In this document: in pieces, positions 24,729 through 33,594 of the stretch | Layout of the letters: each line of letters starts with the position of its first letter | Position numbering within the stretch: position 1 is the stretch's first letter | Assembly: GCA_003164715.1 (NCBI GenBank) | Contig: PLTZ01000049.1 | Location: 1 to 37,672, forward strand | Direction of reading: 5' to 3' | Source: Opitutaceae bacterium | GTDB lineage: Bacteria; Verrucomicrobiota; Verrucomicrobiia; Opitutales; Opitutaceae | DNA length: 37,672 nucleotides | Notes under the pieces: model-generated | What the model was told of the DNA's origin: nothing | What the model saw: only the letters and a program-made list of their open reading frames with translations | The model's database searches: none | Translations under genes and position numbers: made by a program

Positions 24729-25517
24729 ATGATCGACTGGCGCCACTGGCACAACGAGCCGTTCCTGACCGGCGGCCTGATCCTCGCCGGATGGCTCTAC
24801 GCGCTCCTGGCCGGGCCGCTGCGGCCGCTGCTCGCGCCGGGCCGGCCCTACCCCAGAGCCAAGGCGCGCCTGTTCTACGCGGCCCTCGTCCTCTTCTACC
24901 TCGCGGTCGGCTCGCCGCTCGACCAGGTGGCCGAGCGCTTTCTGCTCTCGGCGCACATGGTGCAGCACCTGCTGATCATGTACCCGGTGCCGCTGCTCCT
25001 CCTCCTCGGGACGCCGTCCTGGATGGTGGACCCCGTGCTCTCGAGGCCGGCCCTAAGGCCTGCGCTTCGGCTCCTGCTTAGCCCCGTCGCGTGCGCCGTC
25101 CTCTCGACGGGCGTCATCAGCGCCTGGCACGCGCCGTTCCTCTATGAGTGGACCCTCCAGGACAAGCTGGTCCACGTGGCGGAGCACCTGATGTTCCTCG
25201 CCGTGTCGCTCCTCTACTGGTGGCCGCTCGCGAGCCCGTCGGAGGCCTTCCCGCCCCCCGGCTACGGCGCCCGGATGCTCTATGTCATCGCGACCGAGAT
25301 CGCCATGATCCCGGTCTCGGCCTACGTGGTCTTCTCGGGCGACATCCTGTATCCCACCTATGAGTACGCGCCACGGCTCCTCGCGGGGTTCAGCCCCGCG
25401 GACGACCAGCTGATCGCGGGGATCATCATGAAGGTCTCCGGCATGGCGGTGTCGCTCTGCGCACTCGGCGTCTGCTTTTTCAAATGGTCAAGGGCGTCTC
25501 AAGCGGCGGGGACCTGA
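24729..25517 (+). CDS. ctaG: Caa3 oxidase assembly factor CtaG
   Basis: A 262-aa polytopic membrane protein of the Caa3_CtaG family with about seven helices. Conserved histidine motifs include H-M-V-Q-H-L-L, A-W-H-A-P and H-V-A-E-H-L-M-F. In Bacillus, CtaG is required for active caa3 oxidase and is thought to help form the CuB centre; it is unrelated to the Cox11-type protein also called CtaG. The ATG at 24729 starts directly before the conserved N-terminus. The 3' end overlaps the next gene by 34 bp. Confidence 0.9.
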   Translation: MIDWRHWHNEPFLTGGLILAGWLYALLAGPLRPLLAPGRPYPRAKARLFYAALVLFYLAVGSPLDQVAERFLLSAHMVQHLLIMYPVPLLLLLGTPSWMVDPVLSRPALRPALRLLLSPVACAVLSTGVISAWHAPFLYEWTLQDKLVHVAEHLMFLAVSLLYWWPLASPSEAFPPPGYGARMLYVIATEIAMIPVSAYVVFSGDILYPTYEYAPRLLAGFSPADDQLIAGIIMKVSGMAVSLCALGVCFFKWSRASQAAGT

Positions 25518-26728
25518 CGGCGCGGCGCAGGCTCGCGCGCCTGGCGGCCGCCCCCCCGGGGGCCGCCGTCCTGCTCGCCTGCGCGGCCGTCCTCGCGCTG
25601 CGCCGGGCCCAGGCGGTCACGGTGCCGCAGTTCTGGGCCGAGGACGGGTATTTCTTCGAGCGGGCCTACGAGCTGGGCTGGCGCGCCTTCCTCGAGCCGT
25701 TCGCCGGCTACCTGCACACGATGATGAGGGTCATCGCCGGGTTCGCGGTGGCGGTCGACCCCGCGCGGGCCCCGGCGCTCTTTGTCGCCAGCTCGGCCGC
25801 GGTCACCCTCTACGTCGCCCTTAGGACGCTCTCCCCGCGCTGCCCGCTGCCGAAGCTCGGCGGGGCCTGCGCGCTGGCGGTCGTCCTTGTCCCCGACACC
25901 TACGAGGTGCTGCTCACGGTCGTGAACCTGCAGTGGGTGATGGGCGCGGGGATGGTGCTGCTCCTCATTTCCGGGGACCCGAGGGGCGCGCGGCAGTGGG
26001 CCCACGACCTTGCCGCGGCCGCGCTGACGGGCCTCACGGGCCCCTTCTCGATCGTGCTTGCGCCCCTCTTCGCCTGGCGGGCCTGGAGCCGGCGGACGCG
26101 GGGGAGCCTGGCGCTGGCGGCGGTCGTGGCCGCGTGCGCGCTCGTCCAGGGATGCCTCGTGCTCACGGGCCCCGCGATCGGCGCCGGCGCCCCGGGGGCA
26201 TCCGTGGCCTTCCGGCTCCTGCTTCCGGCCGTCGGGCGCCGCGTGGGCGCCTCGGTCCTCATGGGGTTTCTGGCCTCGCCGGCTACGGACCAGATCCTAG
26301 GCACCGTGGCGGGGATTGCGACCCTGGCCGGCGTGGGCTACCTCGCCCTGCGGCGCGGGCCGGACCGCCAGGCCCGCTCGCTCCTCGGGCTCTCGTTCTT
26401 CCTCCTCCTCGGCGGGGCGCTCTATCGGACGCGGTATTCGCTGGACGACTTCTTCCGTCCGCTCGCCCACGCGCGCTACGTCTTCATCCCGCAGCTCCTC
26501 GCGATGTGGCTCCTCCTCTTCTGCGTGGGGCGGAGGGGGATCGCCGGGAGGGTCGCCCTGGCCCTCTGCGCCCTCTCGCTCTTAACCAACCTGCCCCGCT
26601 ACCGGGAGCCCGCGTTTGCCAACATGCGCTGGGACCTCTACGAGGCGAGGATCCGCGCGGGCGAGCCGGTCGTGGTGCCGATCAACCCGCGGGGCTGGGT
26701 CGTGCCCCTGCCCCCCCGCGGGAAATGA
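25484..26728 (+). CDS. Polytopic membrane protein, possible GT-C-type glycosyltransferase
   Basis: A 414-aa protein with about nine or ten hydrophobic segments. The first predicted extracytoplasmic loop contains Q-F-W-A-E-D-G at residues 49-55, followed by E-P-F-A-G-Y-L. An acidic pair (E53-D54) in the first loop, ahead of many membrane helices, is the general pattern of GT-C enzymes that use polyprenyl-phosphate sugars. The C-terminus has a short soluble tail. I cannot assign a donor or acceptor. The ATG at 25484 lies within ctaG and overlaps it by 34 bp, implying co-expression with the oxidase genes. Alternative downstream starts would shorten the N-terminus without losing the motif. The function is uncertain. 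Confidence 0.7.
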   Translation: MVKGVSSGGDLTARRRLARLAAAPPGAAVLLACAAVLALRRAQAVTVPQFWAEDGYFFERAYELGWRAFLEPFAGYLHTMMRVIAGFAVAVDPARAPALFVASSAAVTLYVALRTLSPRCPLPKLGGACALAVVLVPDTYEVLLTVVNLQWVMGAGMVLLLISGDPRGARQWAHDLAAAALTGLTGPFSIVLAPLFAWRAWSRRTRGSLALAAVVAACALVQGCLVLTGPAIGAGAPGASVAFRLLLPAVGRRVGASVLMGFLASPATDQILGTVAGIATLAGVGYLALRRGPDRQARSLLGLSFFLLLGGALYRTRYSLDDFFRPLAHARYVFIPQLLAMWLLLFCVGRRGIAGRVALALCALSLLTNLPRYREPAFANMRWDLYEARIRAGEPVVVPINPRGWVVPLPPRGK

Positions 26729-26783
26729 GGGCGCCCCGCCCAGGACTCCCGTGGGCCCGGAGCGGGACGCTCGAGGGGGCGCC

Positions 26784-27767
26784 TCAGGCCTTGGCCGGGG
26801 GCAGGAGGTCGTCGATCGAGTCGCTCTCGACGCTCAGGTCGGCGAAGAGCCACGACGAGAGGTAGCGCTCCGCGGACGAGGGGATGATCACGACGATCTG
26901 CTTGCCCTTGTTCTCGGGCCGCTTCGCAACCTGGATCGCGGCCCAGACCGCCGCTCCCGAGGAGATCCCGATCGGGATGCCGTCGAGCTTTGCCACCTGC
27001 TTGCTCAGCGGCGCGGCGTCGTCCTCCTTAACAGTGATCACCTCGTCGTAGACCTTGGTGTTGAGGACCGCGGGCACGAAGCCGGCCCCGAGGCCCTGGA
27101 GCTTGTGCGGCCCGGGCTGCCCGCCGGAGAGGATCGGGGAGCCGGCCGGCTCGAGGGCGATCAGCCTGAAGGACGGCTTGCGGGGCTTGATCACCTCGCC
27201 GATGCCCGTGATGGTGCCGCCGGTGCCGATCCCGGAGATGACGATGTCGACCTTCCCGTCGGTGTCCCGCCAGATCTCCTCGGCCGTCGTCCGGCGGTGC
27301 ACCGCGGGGTTGGACGGGTTCGAGAACTGCTGGAGAATGACGCTGTTCGGGATCTTCGAGGCGAGCTCCTCCGCCTTGGCGATGGCGCCCTTCATCCCTT
27401 TCGCGCCCTCGGTGAGCACCAGGCGGGCGCCCAACACCTTGAGGATCTTCTTGCGCTCGTTCGTCATGGTCTCGGGCATCGTCAGGACGAGCTTGAGGCC
27501 CTTGGCCGCCGCCACGAACGCGAGCGCGATGCCCGTGTTGCCGCTCGTCGGCTCGATGAGGATCGTGTCCTTGTTGATGCGGCCGCTCTTCAGGGCGTCG
27601 TCGATCATCGCAAACCCGATCCTGTCCTTGACGCTCGAGAGCGGGTTGAAGAACTCAAGCTTGAGGAGTATCTCCGCCTGCGCCCCGTGGGCGGTCGCGG
27701 TCCGGTTGAGGCGGACGAGGGGGGTGTTCCCGATCGTCTCCGTGATGTCATTGTATATCTTGGCCAT
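26784..27767 (-). CDS. cysK: Cysteine synthase A (O-acetylserine sulfhydrylase)
   Basis: A PLP enzyme that makes cysteine from O-acetylserine and sulfide. The 327-aa product has the cofactor lysine in S-S-V-K-D-R (K47). It also has the substrate loop E-P-T-S-G-N-T-G and the phosphate-binding G-T-G-G-T-I-T-G. The C-terminal [10 protein letters not shown] segment is present too. It is the last gene of the minus-strand sulfate uptake run, 56 bp after cysA, which fits its use of sulfide from imported sulfate. No sulfate reduction genes (cysD, N, H, I) are in the window. It converges with the GT-C-like gene. Confidence 0.96.
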   Translation of the reverse strand: MAKIYNDITETIGNTPLVRLNRTATAHGAQAEILLKLEFFNPLSSVKDRIGFAMIDDALKSGRINKDTILIEPTSGNTGIALAFVAAAKGLKLVLTMPETMTNERKKILKVLGARLVLTEGAKGMKGAIAKAEELASKIPNSVILQQFSNPSNPAVHRRTTAEEIWRDTDGKVDIVISGIGTGGTITGIGEVIKPRKPSFRLIALEPAGSPILSGGQPGPHKLQGLGAGFVPAVLNTKVYDEVITVKEDDAAPLSKQVAKLDGIPIGISSGAAVWAAIQVAKRPENKGKQIVVIIPSSAERYLSSWLFADLSVESDSIDDLLPPAKA

Positions 27768-27823
27768 ATTGGGTTGTGGGTTGGTTTTTCGGTTTGGGAA
27801 AGAAAAGGGGGGGCGGCAGGGTG
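27768..27823 (-). promoter_or_regulatory. G-depleted cysK leader
   Basis: The 56-bp cysA/cysK gap has a strong strand bias. Read on the minus strand it is C/T/A-rich with very few G until the cysK start, and the plus strand holds several G-runs (including seven G). It contains no Shine-Dalgarno sequence for cysK. An unstructured leader is one possible meaning; no promoter was recognised. Confidence 0.25.
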
Positions 27824-28879
27824 CTAAATGGCGTAGTCCTCGTCAAACGAGTGGGACTGCCGCAGCCGCAGCCGCACAAGGTCGTTCACGCCGAGGTCCA
27901 GGTCGGCGAGCTCGGACCTCGAGATCTCGACCTCGACCTGCTCGCGCGTCTGCACCTGCTCGAGGAGAAGCCTCGCGTGGGGGCCCGCCGCGTGGATGTG
28001 GCGCACGATGGCGGAGAGGCCCGAGCCGCCCGCGTCGTGCGGCGACACCTCGATGTCGTGCGGGCGGACGTAGATCTGCCCCTCGGTGTTCGGGTCCTCC
28101 GCCGGCCCGCCCCGGCGGCGGGCCCCGGCGAGCGCGGGCGCGCGCAGCACGTTCACGTTGCCGAGGAACTGGTAGACGAACGGCGAGGCCGGCCTGTCGT
28201 AGACCTGCTGCGGCGTGCCGACCTGCTCCACGTGGGCCTTGTTCATGATCACCACCTCGTCGGCGATCTCGAGCGCCTCCTCCTGGTCGTGGGTCACGAA
28301 GATCGTCGTCAGCTGGATCTCGTCGTGGAAGCGCCTCAGCCAGCGCCGCAGGTCCTTGCGCACGCGCGCGTCCAGGGCCCCGAAGGGCTCGTCGAGGAGC
28401 AGCACCTTGGGCTCGACGGCAAGCGCGCGGGCCAGCGCCACGCGCTGGCGCTCGCCCCCCGACAGCTGCGAGGGGAAGCGCCCGGCGAGCCCGTCCAGCT
28501 GGACGAGCTCGAGCAGCCGGTGCGCGCGCTCGGCGATGGCCTCGCGCGACGGCCGGTCGCGGCGCCGGCGAACCCGCAGCCCGAACGCCACGTTCTCGAA
28601 GACCGACATGTGGCGGAAGAGGGCGTAGTGCTGGAAGACGAAGCCGACCCTGCGCTTGCCCGCCGGCAGGTCCGTCACGTCGTCGCCGTGGAAGAGGACG
28701 CGCCCGCTTCCCGGGTCGGCGAACTCGAGGCCCGCGATGATCCTTAGCAGCGTCGTCTTGCCGGAGCCGGACGGGCCGAGCACCGCCACCAGCTTCCCTT
28801 GCGGGACGTTCAGGTCGACGCCGTCGAGCGCCGTGTAGGCCCCGAACTTCTTGTAGAGGGAGTGGGCCTCGATGCTCAT
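27824..28879 (-). CDS. cysA: Sulfate/thiosulfate ABC transporter ATPase CysA
   Basis: The cytoplasmic ATPase that powers sulfate import. The 351-aa product has the Walker A motif G-P-S-G-S-G-K-T-T (35-43), Q-loop [10 protein letters not shown], signature L-S-G-G-E-R-Q-R-V and Walker [22 protein letters not shown] follows. A C-terminal TOBE-like regulatory domain contains the family's [10 protein letters not shown]. The ATG at 28879 overlaps the cysW stop (ATGA). Confidence 0.96.
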   Translation of the reverse strand: MSIEAHSLYKKFGAYTALDGVDLNVPQGKLVAVLGPSGSGKTTLLRIIAGLEFADPGSGRVLFHGDDVTDLPAGKRRVGFVFQHYALFRHMSVFENVAFGLRVRRRRDRPSREAIAERAHRLLELVQLDGLAGRFPSQLSGGERQRVALARALAVEPKVLLLDEPFGALDARVRKDLRRWLRRFHDEIQLTTIFVTHDQEEALEIADEVVIMNKAHVEQVGTPQQVYDRPASPFVYQFLGNVNVLRAPALAGARRRGGPAEDPNTEGQIYVRPHDIEVSPHDAGGSGLSAIVRHIHAAGPHARLLLEQVQTREQVEVEISRSELADLDLGVNDLVRLRLRQSHSFDEDYAI

Positions 28880-29748
28880 GCCGATCCCGTCTGGCGCCAC
28901 TCGACGGCCGACTTGACGACGAGCGTCGCCAGCGCGAGGAGCGCAAGGAGCGAGGCGACCGCGAACGCCCCCGCGATGTTGTACTCGTTGTAGAGGATCT
29001 CGACGTGCAGCGGCATCGTGTTGGTCTCGCCGCGAATGTGGCCGCTGACAACCGAGACCGCCCCGAATTCCCCCATCGCGCGCGCGTTGCACAGGATGAC
29101 CCCGTAGAAGAGGCCCCAGCGGATGTTCGGGAGCGTGACGCGCCAGAAGGTCTGCCATCCGCTGGCCCCGAGGGTCACGGCGGAGTACTCCTCGTCGGTG
29201 CCCTGGGCCTGCATGAGCGGGATGAGCTCGCGCGCGACGAAGGGGAACGTGACGAAGGTGGTGGCGAGCACGATGCCCGGGACGGCGAAGATGACCCGGA
29301 TGTTGTGGGCGATGAGCCACGGGCCGAACCAGCCCTGGGCTCCAAAGATGAGGACGTAGATGAGCCCCGCGATGACCGGGGACACCGCGAAGGGCAGGTC
29401 GATCAGCGTCGTCAGGAGGCTCTTGCCCGTGAACTTGAACTTCGAGATGGCCCACGCCGCCGCGACGCCGAACACGACGTTGGCGGGGACGACGATCGCC
29501 ACGGTCAGGAGCGTCAGCCGTATGGCGGCCAGGGCGTCGGGCTCGCGCACCGCCGCAAGGAAGTAGGCCCCGCCCTTCGCGAAAGCCTGGGCGAACACCA
29601 CCACGATCGGCAGCACCAGGAAGAAGGCGAGGAACGCGAGCGCCACGGCCGTGAGGAGCCAGCGGGCCCAGGCGGGGTCCCTGTTCGCGCGCGGCGTCGG
29701 CGCGTGGCCCGGGCGGGCCGGGAGGGCGGTTGCGATTGCGGAGGCCAA
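28876..29748 (-). CDS. cysW: Sulfate ABC transporter permease CysW
   Basis: One of the two membrane channel subunits of the sulfate importer. The 290-aa product has six transmembrane helices and the permease-ATPase contact motif [25 protein letters not shown] follows, which is typical of CysW. The only in-frame start before the first helix is TTG at 29748. The stop overlaps the cysA start. The 74-bp gap upstream contains a perfect 12-bp palindrome, GGGCCCGGGCCC at 29796-29807, of unknown meaning. Confidence 0.94.
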   Translation of the reverse strand: MASAIATALPARPGHAPTPRANRDPAWARWLLTAVALAFLAFFLVLPIVVVFAQAFAKGGAYFLAAVREPDALAAIRLTLLTVAIVVPANVVFGVAAAWAISKFKFTGKSLLTTLIDLPFAVSPVIAGLIYVLIFGAQGWFGPWLIAHNIRVIFAVPGIVLATTFVTFPFVARELIPLMQAQGTDEEYSAVTLGASGWQTFWRVTLPNIRWGLFYGVILCNARAMGEFGAVSVVSGHIRGETNTMPLHVEILYNEYNIAGAFAVASLLALLALATLVVKSAVEWRQTGSA

Positions 29749-29822
29749 GGTGCGGGTGGGGGGGGTTGGGCGGGGCGGCGGATCCTGGGTGCGGCGGGCC
29801 CGGGCCCCAACAGGGAATCACG

Positions 29823-30713
29823 TCATATCGCGTGGTAGCGGCGGCTCCACTTCTGGAGCAGGTTGATCAGCAGCAATAGGACAAACGACGACACGAGCAT
29901 CACGACCGCGATCGCCGTTGCGCCGCGGTAGTCGTACTGCTCGAGCTTCGTGATGATCAGCAGCGGGACGATCTCCGTCCTCATCGGCATGTTGCCCGAG
30001 ATGAAGACGACCGAGCCGTACTCCCCAAGCGCCCGCGCGAACGCGAGCGCGAAGCCCGTGAGGAGGGACGGCATGAGCTGCGGGATCAGGATGCGCACGA
30101 TCGTCTGCAGGCGGTTCGCCCCCAGGGTCGAGGACGCCTCCTCGATGTCGGGCTCGAGCTCCTGGAGCACGGGCTGCACCGTCCTGACGACGAAGGGCAG
30201 CCCGATGAAGGTCAGGGCCACGAAGACGCCGGTCCAGGTGAACGCCACCCGGATGCCGAGCGGCGCAAGCCAGCGGCCCACCCAGCCGTTCGACGAGTAG
30301 AGCGACGTGAGCGCGATGCCCGCGACGGCCGTCGGCAGGGCGAACGGGAGGTCGACCAGGGCGTCGACGAGCTTCCTGCCGGGGAAGGGATAGCGCACGA
30401 GCACCCACGCCACCACGAGCCCGAAGACCATGTTCACGAACCCCGCCGCAAGCGACGCGCCGAAGCTCAGCTTGTAGGCCGCGACGACCCTCGGCGACGC
30501 GACGACGGCCGCGAACTCGTGAAGGCCCATCCCGGCCGTCTTCAGGAACGCGGCCGATAACGGCACGAGGACGATCAGCCCCAGATAGGCCAGCGTGAAC
30601 CCGAGCGAGAGCCCGAAGCCGGGCAGGATGGAGCGGGAGCTGCGCGCGCTCGACATCGTGCGGAACGAGGGGGGATAGGTGCCCCGGCGGGGCGGGAGGG
30701 CTGTCGGGCTCAT
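29823..30713 (-). CDS. cysT: Sulfate ABC transporter permease CysT (CysU)
   Basis: The partner permease to CysW. The 296-aa product has six transmembrane helices. [12 protein letters not shown] is followed by the cytoplasmic coupling region [25 protein letters not shown] comes after that, the CysT version of the family motif. A 30-residue hydrophilic N-terminal extension precedes the first helix; a later ATG (M20) is an alternative start. It lies 26 bp after the unknown gene at 30740 and 74 bp before cysW. Confidence 0.94.
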   Translation of the reverse strand: MSPTALPPRRGTYPPSFRTMSSARSSRSILPGFGLSLGFTLAYLGLIVLVPLSAAFLKTAGMGLHEFAAVVASPRVVAAYKLSFGASLAAGFVNMVFGLVVAWVLVRYPFPGRKLVDALVDLPFALPTAVAGIALTSLYSSNGWVGRWLAPLGIRVAFTWTGVFVALTFIGLPFVVRTVQPVLQELEPDIEEASSTLGANRLQTIVRILIPQLMPSLLTGFALAFARALGEYGSVVFISGNMPMRTEIVPLLIITKLEQYDYRGATAIAVVMLVSSFVLLLLINLLQKWSRRYHAI

Positions 30714-30739
30714 TGGGTCTCGCGCATCCGGAACGCCCT

Positions 30740-31540
30740 TTAGAGATGCTGGCCGTAGGCCTGGAAGGCGCGGTAGCGCAGCAGGAACCGCTCGAGGAGC
30801 GTCACCGCGGCATGCTGGTAGGCGTCATCCGACCAGGCCCCCGGAATGCGCAGCGTGAGCTCGAACGGCGCCAGCGGCAGGTCGCGCGCGACGGACAGCG
30901 GCCCTTCGCGGGCCGGCGCGCCGTCGGAGCGGGCCTCGAAACGCACCGGGAACGAGCGCGTCTCCTGCGAGGTGATGAGCTCCAGGTCCGGCGACGCCGC
31001 GTCCGAGTACACCCCGCGGACGCGCAGGACGATCAGATCGTCTCCGGCGGGCCCCGTCTCGACCCTGACAAACCCGTGGTAGCCGCGCTGACGCGCGTCC
31101 TTCTCAAGCAGCCCGATTTCCGGTGGTGCACCGCGGCTCCACGGCGCCGCCGCCAGGCCCCGGTCGCCCTCGCCGCGGACAAGGCCCAGGACGTCCACCA
31201 GGGGGAAGAAGGTCAGGTTCAGCGCGTGGCCGGCCTCGCTGCTGGTCGCCAGGCGCGTCGCGAGGGCCACGAGCGCCCTCGAGGCACGCAGATCCCTGCA
31301 GTCGAACCCCGCGAGGAACGCGATGCGCCACGACTCGTCGCATGCGTGGGGCCCGAAGAAGACGAACCGGGGGAGATAGGCCGGCTGGCCGCCGGCCGGC
31401 AGGGGTCCCAGGGGCGACGCGAAGACATACCTTGAATTCTGCGAAAGCGCGTAGAGCTCGCTCAGGTCAGCGCGAAGCATGGCGGCGGGAACACCGCGGT
31501 CGGCCGCGGACGGGGCGGCAACTGGGTAGGGGGTGCTCAT
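30740..31540 (-). CDS. Uncharacterised protein in sulfate operon, possible degenerate M14-like fold
   Basis: A 266-aa soluble protein with no signal peptide or membrane helix. Its layout resembles the M14/AstE zinc-carboxypeptidase core. A strand W-R-I-A-F-L-A-G-F ends at residue 79, where the family has A-G-x-H-G-D-E; here the residues are D80-C-R-D83. L-T-F-F-P-L-V-D-V-L-G stands where the family has a P-x-x-N-P-x-G segment. P-P-E-I-G-L-L-E and G-F-V-R-V-E then replace the usual E-P-E-x-x-L and x-x-L-H. If the alignment is right, all zinc ligands are lost, making it a pseudo-enzyme. It sits between sbp and cysT, so a role in sulfate uptake or its regulation is suggested only by position. 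ATG 31540 was chosen; ATG 31561 is possible. Confidence 0.65.
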   Translation of the reverse strand: MSTPYPVAAPSAADRGVPAAMLRADLSELYALSQNSRYVFASPLGPLPAGGQPAYLPRFVFFGPHACDESWRIAFLAGFDCRDLRASRALVALATRLATSSEAGHALNLTFFPLVDVLGLVRGEGDRGLAAAPWSRGAPPEIGLLEKDARQRGYHGFVRVETGPAGDDLIVLRVRGVYSDAASPDLELITSQETRSFPVRFEARSDGAPAREGPLSVARDLPLAPFELTLRIPGAWSDDAYQHAAVTLLERFLLRYRAFQAYGQHL

Positions 31541-31587
31541 GGGATCGAGGAGGCGGGGCATCGGGCGGGCGCGGCGGCTTCTGGGGC

Positions 31588-32610
31588 TTACTTCTGGTAG
31601 ATCTGGTCGAACACGCCGCCATCGGCGAAGTGGGTCTTCTGCGCCGCCGTCCATCCCCCGAATACGGCGTCTATCGTGAAGAGCTCCAGCTTGGGGAACA
31701 CGGAGGCGTACTTCGCTGCCGCCGCAGGGCTGCGCGGACGGTAGAAGTTGCGGCCGGCGATCTCCTGTCCCTCGTCGGAATAGAGGTAGCCGAGATAGGC
31801 CTTGGCGACCTCGGTCGTGCCCTTGCGGGCCGCCACCTTCTCGACCACGGCGACGGGGGGCTCGGCCAGGATGCTGGACGAGGGGACGACCGTCTCGAAC
31901 TTCCCGGGGCCGAATTCCTTGCTGGCCAGGAACGCCTCGTTCTCCCAAGCGAGCAGGACGTCCCCGATCTCCTTCTGGGCGAATGTGATCGTCGATCCGC
32001 GGGCGCCCGAGTCGAGCACCGGCACATTCTTGTAGAGGGCCGTGATGAATTCGCGGGCCTTCTCCTTGCTCCCGTACTTGCGCTCGGCGTAGCCCCAGGC
32101 CGCCAGGTAGGCCCAGCGCGCCCCGCCGGAGGTCTTGGGGTTCGCCGTGATGACCGAGACATCCGGGCGCACGACATCATCCCAGTCCCGGATGTGCTTC
32201 GGGTTACCGCGTCGCACGAGCAGCACGATCGTGCTGGTGTAGGGCGTCGAGTTGTCGGGGAACTTCGATTGCCAGTCCGCCGGGACAAGGTCTCCGTGCG
32301 TGTGCAGCTGGTTGATGTCGGCGGCGAGCGCGAGCGTCACGACGTCGGCCTCGAGGCCGTCGATCACGGAGCGCGCCTGCGCGCCGGATCCCCCGTGGGA
32401 CTGCTTCACCACGACGTTGTCGCCCGTCTTGGCCTTCCAATAGGCGGCGAACGCGGCGTTGTACTCGGTGTAAAGCTCCCGGGTCGGGTCATAGGAGACG
32501 TTAAGGAGTTCGAGGGTCTTCGCGCGAGCGGCCGATGCGGCGAGAAGCGCCGCGAGGGCGAGCGTGGCCGCGAGACCGGGGGCCCGGCGGGTTGATGGGA
32601 ATAGGTTCAT
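31588..32610 (-). CDS. sbp: Sulfate/thiosulfate-binding periplasmic protein
   Basis: Captures sulfate in the periplasm for the CysTWA transporter. The 340-aa product has a signal peptide (residues 1-30, ending A-S-A-A-R-A). The mature sequence starts [16 protein letters not shown], the family N-terminus with sulfate-contact residues. [13 protein letters not shown] follows, then [14 protein letters not shown] and the C-terminal F[10 protein letters not shown]. The ATG at 32610 precedes the signal peptide. A 113-bp gap separates it from yezD. Confidence 0.95.
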   Translation of the reverse strand: MNLFPSTRRAPGLAATLALAALLAASAARAKTLELLNVSYDPTRELYTEYNAAFAAYWKAKTGDNVVVKQSHGGSGAQARSVIDGLEADVVTLALAADINQLHTHGDLVPADWQSKFPDNSTPYTSTIVLLVRRGNPKHIRDWDDVVRPDVSVITANPKTSGGARWAYLAAWGYAERKYGSKEKAREFITALYKNVPVLDSGARGSTITFAQKEIGDVLLAWENEAFLASKEFGPGKFETVVPSSSILAEPPVAVVEKVAARKGTTEVAKAYLGYLYSDEGQEIAGRNFYRPRSPAAAAKYASVFPKLELFTIDAVFGGWTAAQKTHFADGGVFDQIYQK

Positions 32611-32723
32611 GGACGGGAGTGTGCCTGTTTCTGGGGAGGGGCTCCGTCGACGGGTTGGCCACGCGATCCGCGGTCTGTTTTCGTTGGCTCCGGGGTGTCC
32701 GGTCGGGCTGGGAAAGTCATGGG
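32611..32723 (-). other. sbp/yezD gap
   Basis: These 113 bp are the largest gap inside the sulfur run apart from the rrf2 promoter. A separate sbp promoter may lie here, but I see no convincing -35/-10 pair, hairpin or coding sequence. Confidence 0.2.
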
Positions 32724-32933
32724 TCAGGGGGATCCCGGGTGCAGGGGGGCCCGCTCCGGGGCCCCGGACCCGAGCCGCGTCTTCTCGGTGCGTTCGATCT
32801 GGGTCACCCGGCCGTCGTGGACGACGAGCTGCACAACTCCGTACCGGAGGTTCCGGACCTGGGCGCGCACGAGGGCGAGCCACTCGGGTTCGCCCGCGGG
32901 ATGCGCTGTCTCTGCGCTGGGTTCCGTGGACAT
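32724..32933 (-). CDS. yezD: YezD-family (DUF2292) small protein
   Basis: A 69-aa protein. The core matches the short YezD/DUF2292 pattern: [20 protein letters not shown], then a basic T-E-K-T-R-L tail. No function is known for the family. Members are often seen near sulfate uptake genes, as here, between rrf2 and sbp. The ATG at 32933 was chosen since it gives the normal family size; it is 19 bp after the rrf2 stop. No membrane segment or signal peptide is present. A possible role as a small effector of sulfur assimilation is inference. Confidence 0.8.
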   Translation of the reverse strand: MSTEPSAETAHPAGEPEWLALVRAQVRNLRYGVVQLVVHDGRVTQIERTEKTRLGSGAPERAPLHPGSP

Positions 32934-32952
32934 GGGGGGCGGGTCTTGCGGG

Positions 32953-33564
32953 CTAGATCGAGTACTCGCCGAGGATATGGTGCAGGACCCCGTCGGTGGG
33001 CGAGTTCCGGCCCCGCCTGGGGGTGCGGCCCCTGCGGGAAAGCTGCGCACGCGCGATCCGCGCGGGAAGGCGCGACTGCACTTCCCCCGCGCCCCCCTGC
33101 GGGGAGAACGGCAGCGAGATGCTGTCGCGGCGCATCTTGCGAAGCGTGATCTCCACCACGTCGGCGAGGGAGTAGCGGTCGAGGATGTCGGCGATCGCGT
33201 TGCGGACGTCCAGCATGAGCATCCGCAGCCCGCAGTGCGCCTCGTCCGGGCAGGTGCAGGGCTCGTACGCCGTCTGGGAGACGCACCGGATCGGGGCCAG
33301 CGGGCCGTCGATCAGCCGCACGACCTCGCCGATGAGGATCTTGTTTGCGGGCCTGGCCAGCCGGTAGCCCCCGAACTTTCCCCGCTCGCTCTCGACGATG
33401 CCGGCCTCCTTCAGCGCCTGCAGGATCTGCTCCAGAAACTTGACCGGCAGCTGCTCGCTCTCCGCCAGCTCCGAGACCTGCACGAGCTTGCGCTTCATCT
33501 CCGCGGCGATCCCGAGGTTGATGAGGGAACGGAGCGCGTACTCGCCTTTCTTGGAAAGCTTCAT
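32953..33564 (-). CDS. Rrf2-family regulator, likely sulfur-responsive
   Basis: A 203-aa winged-helix transcription factor. The N-terminus M-K-L-S-K-K-G-E-Y-A-L-R-S-L is the Rrf2 signature. A helix-turn-helix and wing follow (about 28-72, with G-G-Y-R-L-A-R-P). C94, C103, C105 and C111 form a cluster at the place where IscR and NsrR bind an Fe-S cluster. The spacing is C-x8-C-x-C-x5-C. CymR, the sulfur regulator of Firmicutes, has no such cysteines. A 55-residue Arg-rich C-terminal tail extends beyond the usual 140-150 aa. Leading the sulfur operon, it probably autoregulates and controls it. There is no Shine-Dalgarno, so the mRNA may be leaderless or nearly so. Confidence 0.88.
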   Translation of the reverse strand: MKLSKKGEYALRSLINLGIAAEMKRKLVQVSELAESEQLPVKFLEQILQALKEAGIVESERGKFGGYRLARPANKILIGEVVRLIDGPLAPIRCVSQTAYEPCTCPDEAHCGLRMLMLDVRNAIADILDRYSLADVVEITLRKMRRDSISLPFSPQGGAGEVQSRLPARIARAQLSRRGRTPRRGRNSPTDGVLHHILGEYSI

Positions 33565-33568
33565 GGAG

Positions 33569-33579
33569 GTATGATTTAA
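33569..33579. promoter_or_regulatory. Putative operator, direct-repeat copy 1
   Basis: GTATGATTTAA lies five bases upstream of the rrf2 start codon in an AT-rich island. It matches copy 2 at 10 of 11 positions with 26 bp between starts. A 10-bp palindrome GATTTAAATC (33573-33582) overlaps it. Position and sequence suggest binding by the Rrf2 protein; no -10/-35 pair is certain here. Confidence 0.4.
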
Positions 33580-33594
33580 ATCTACATTAATTAA

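Noticed and set aside
26730-26783. Inverted repeat GGCGCCCC/GGGGCGCC between the GT-C-like gene and cysK as a terminator
   Set aside because: The loop would be 38 nt and no T-run follows on either strand.
29796-29807. 12-bp palindrome GGGCCCGGGCCC before cysW as operator
   Set aside because: It consists only of G and C in a G/C-rich gap inside an operon; chance is likely and nothing else supports a site.
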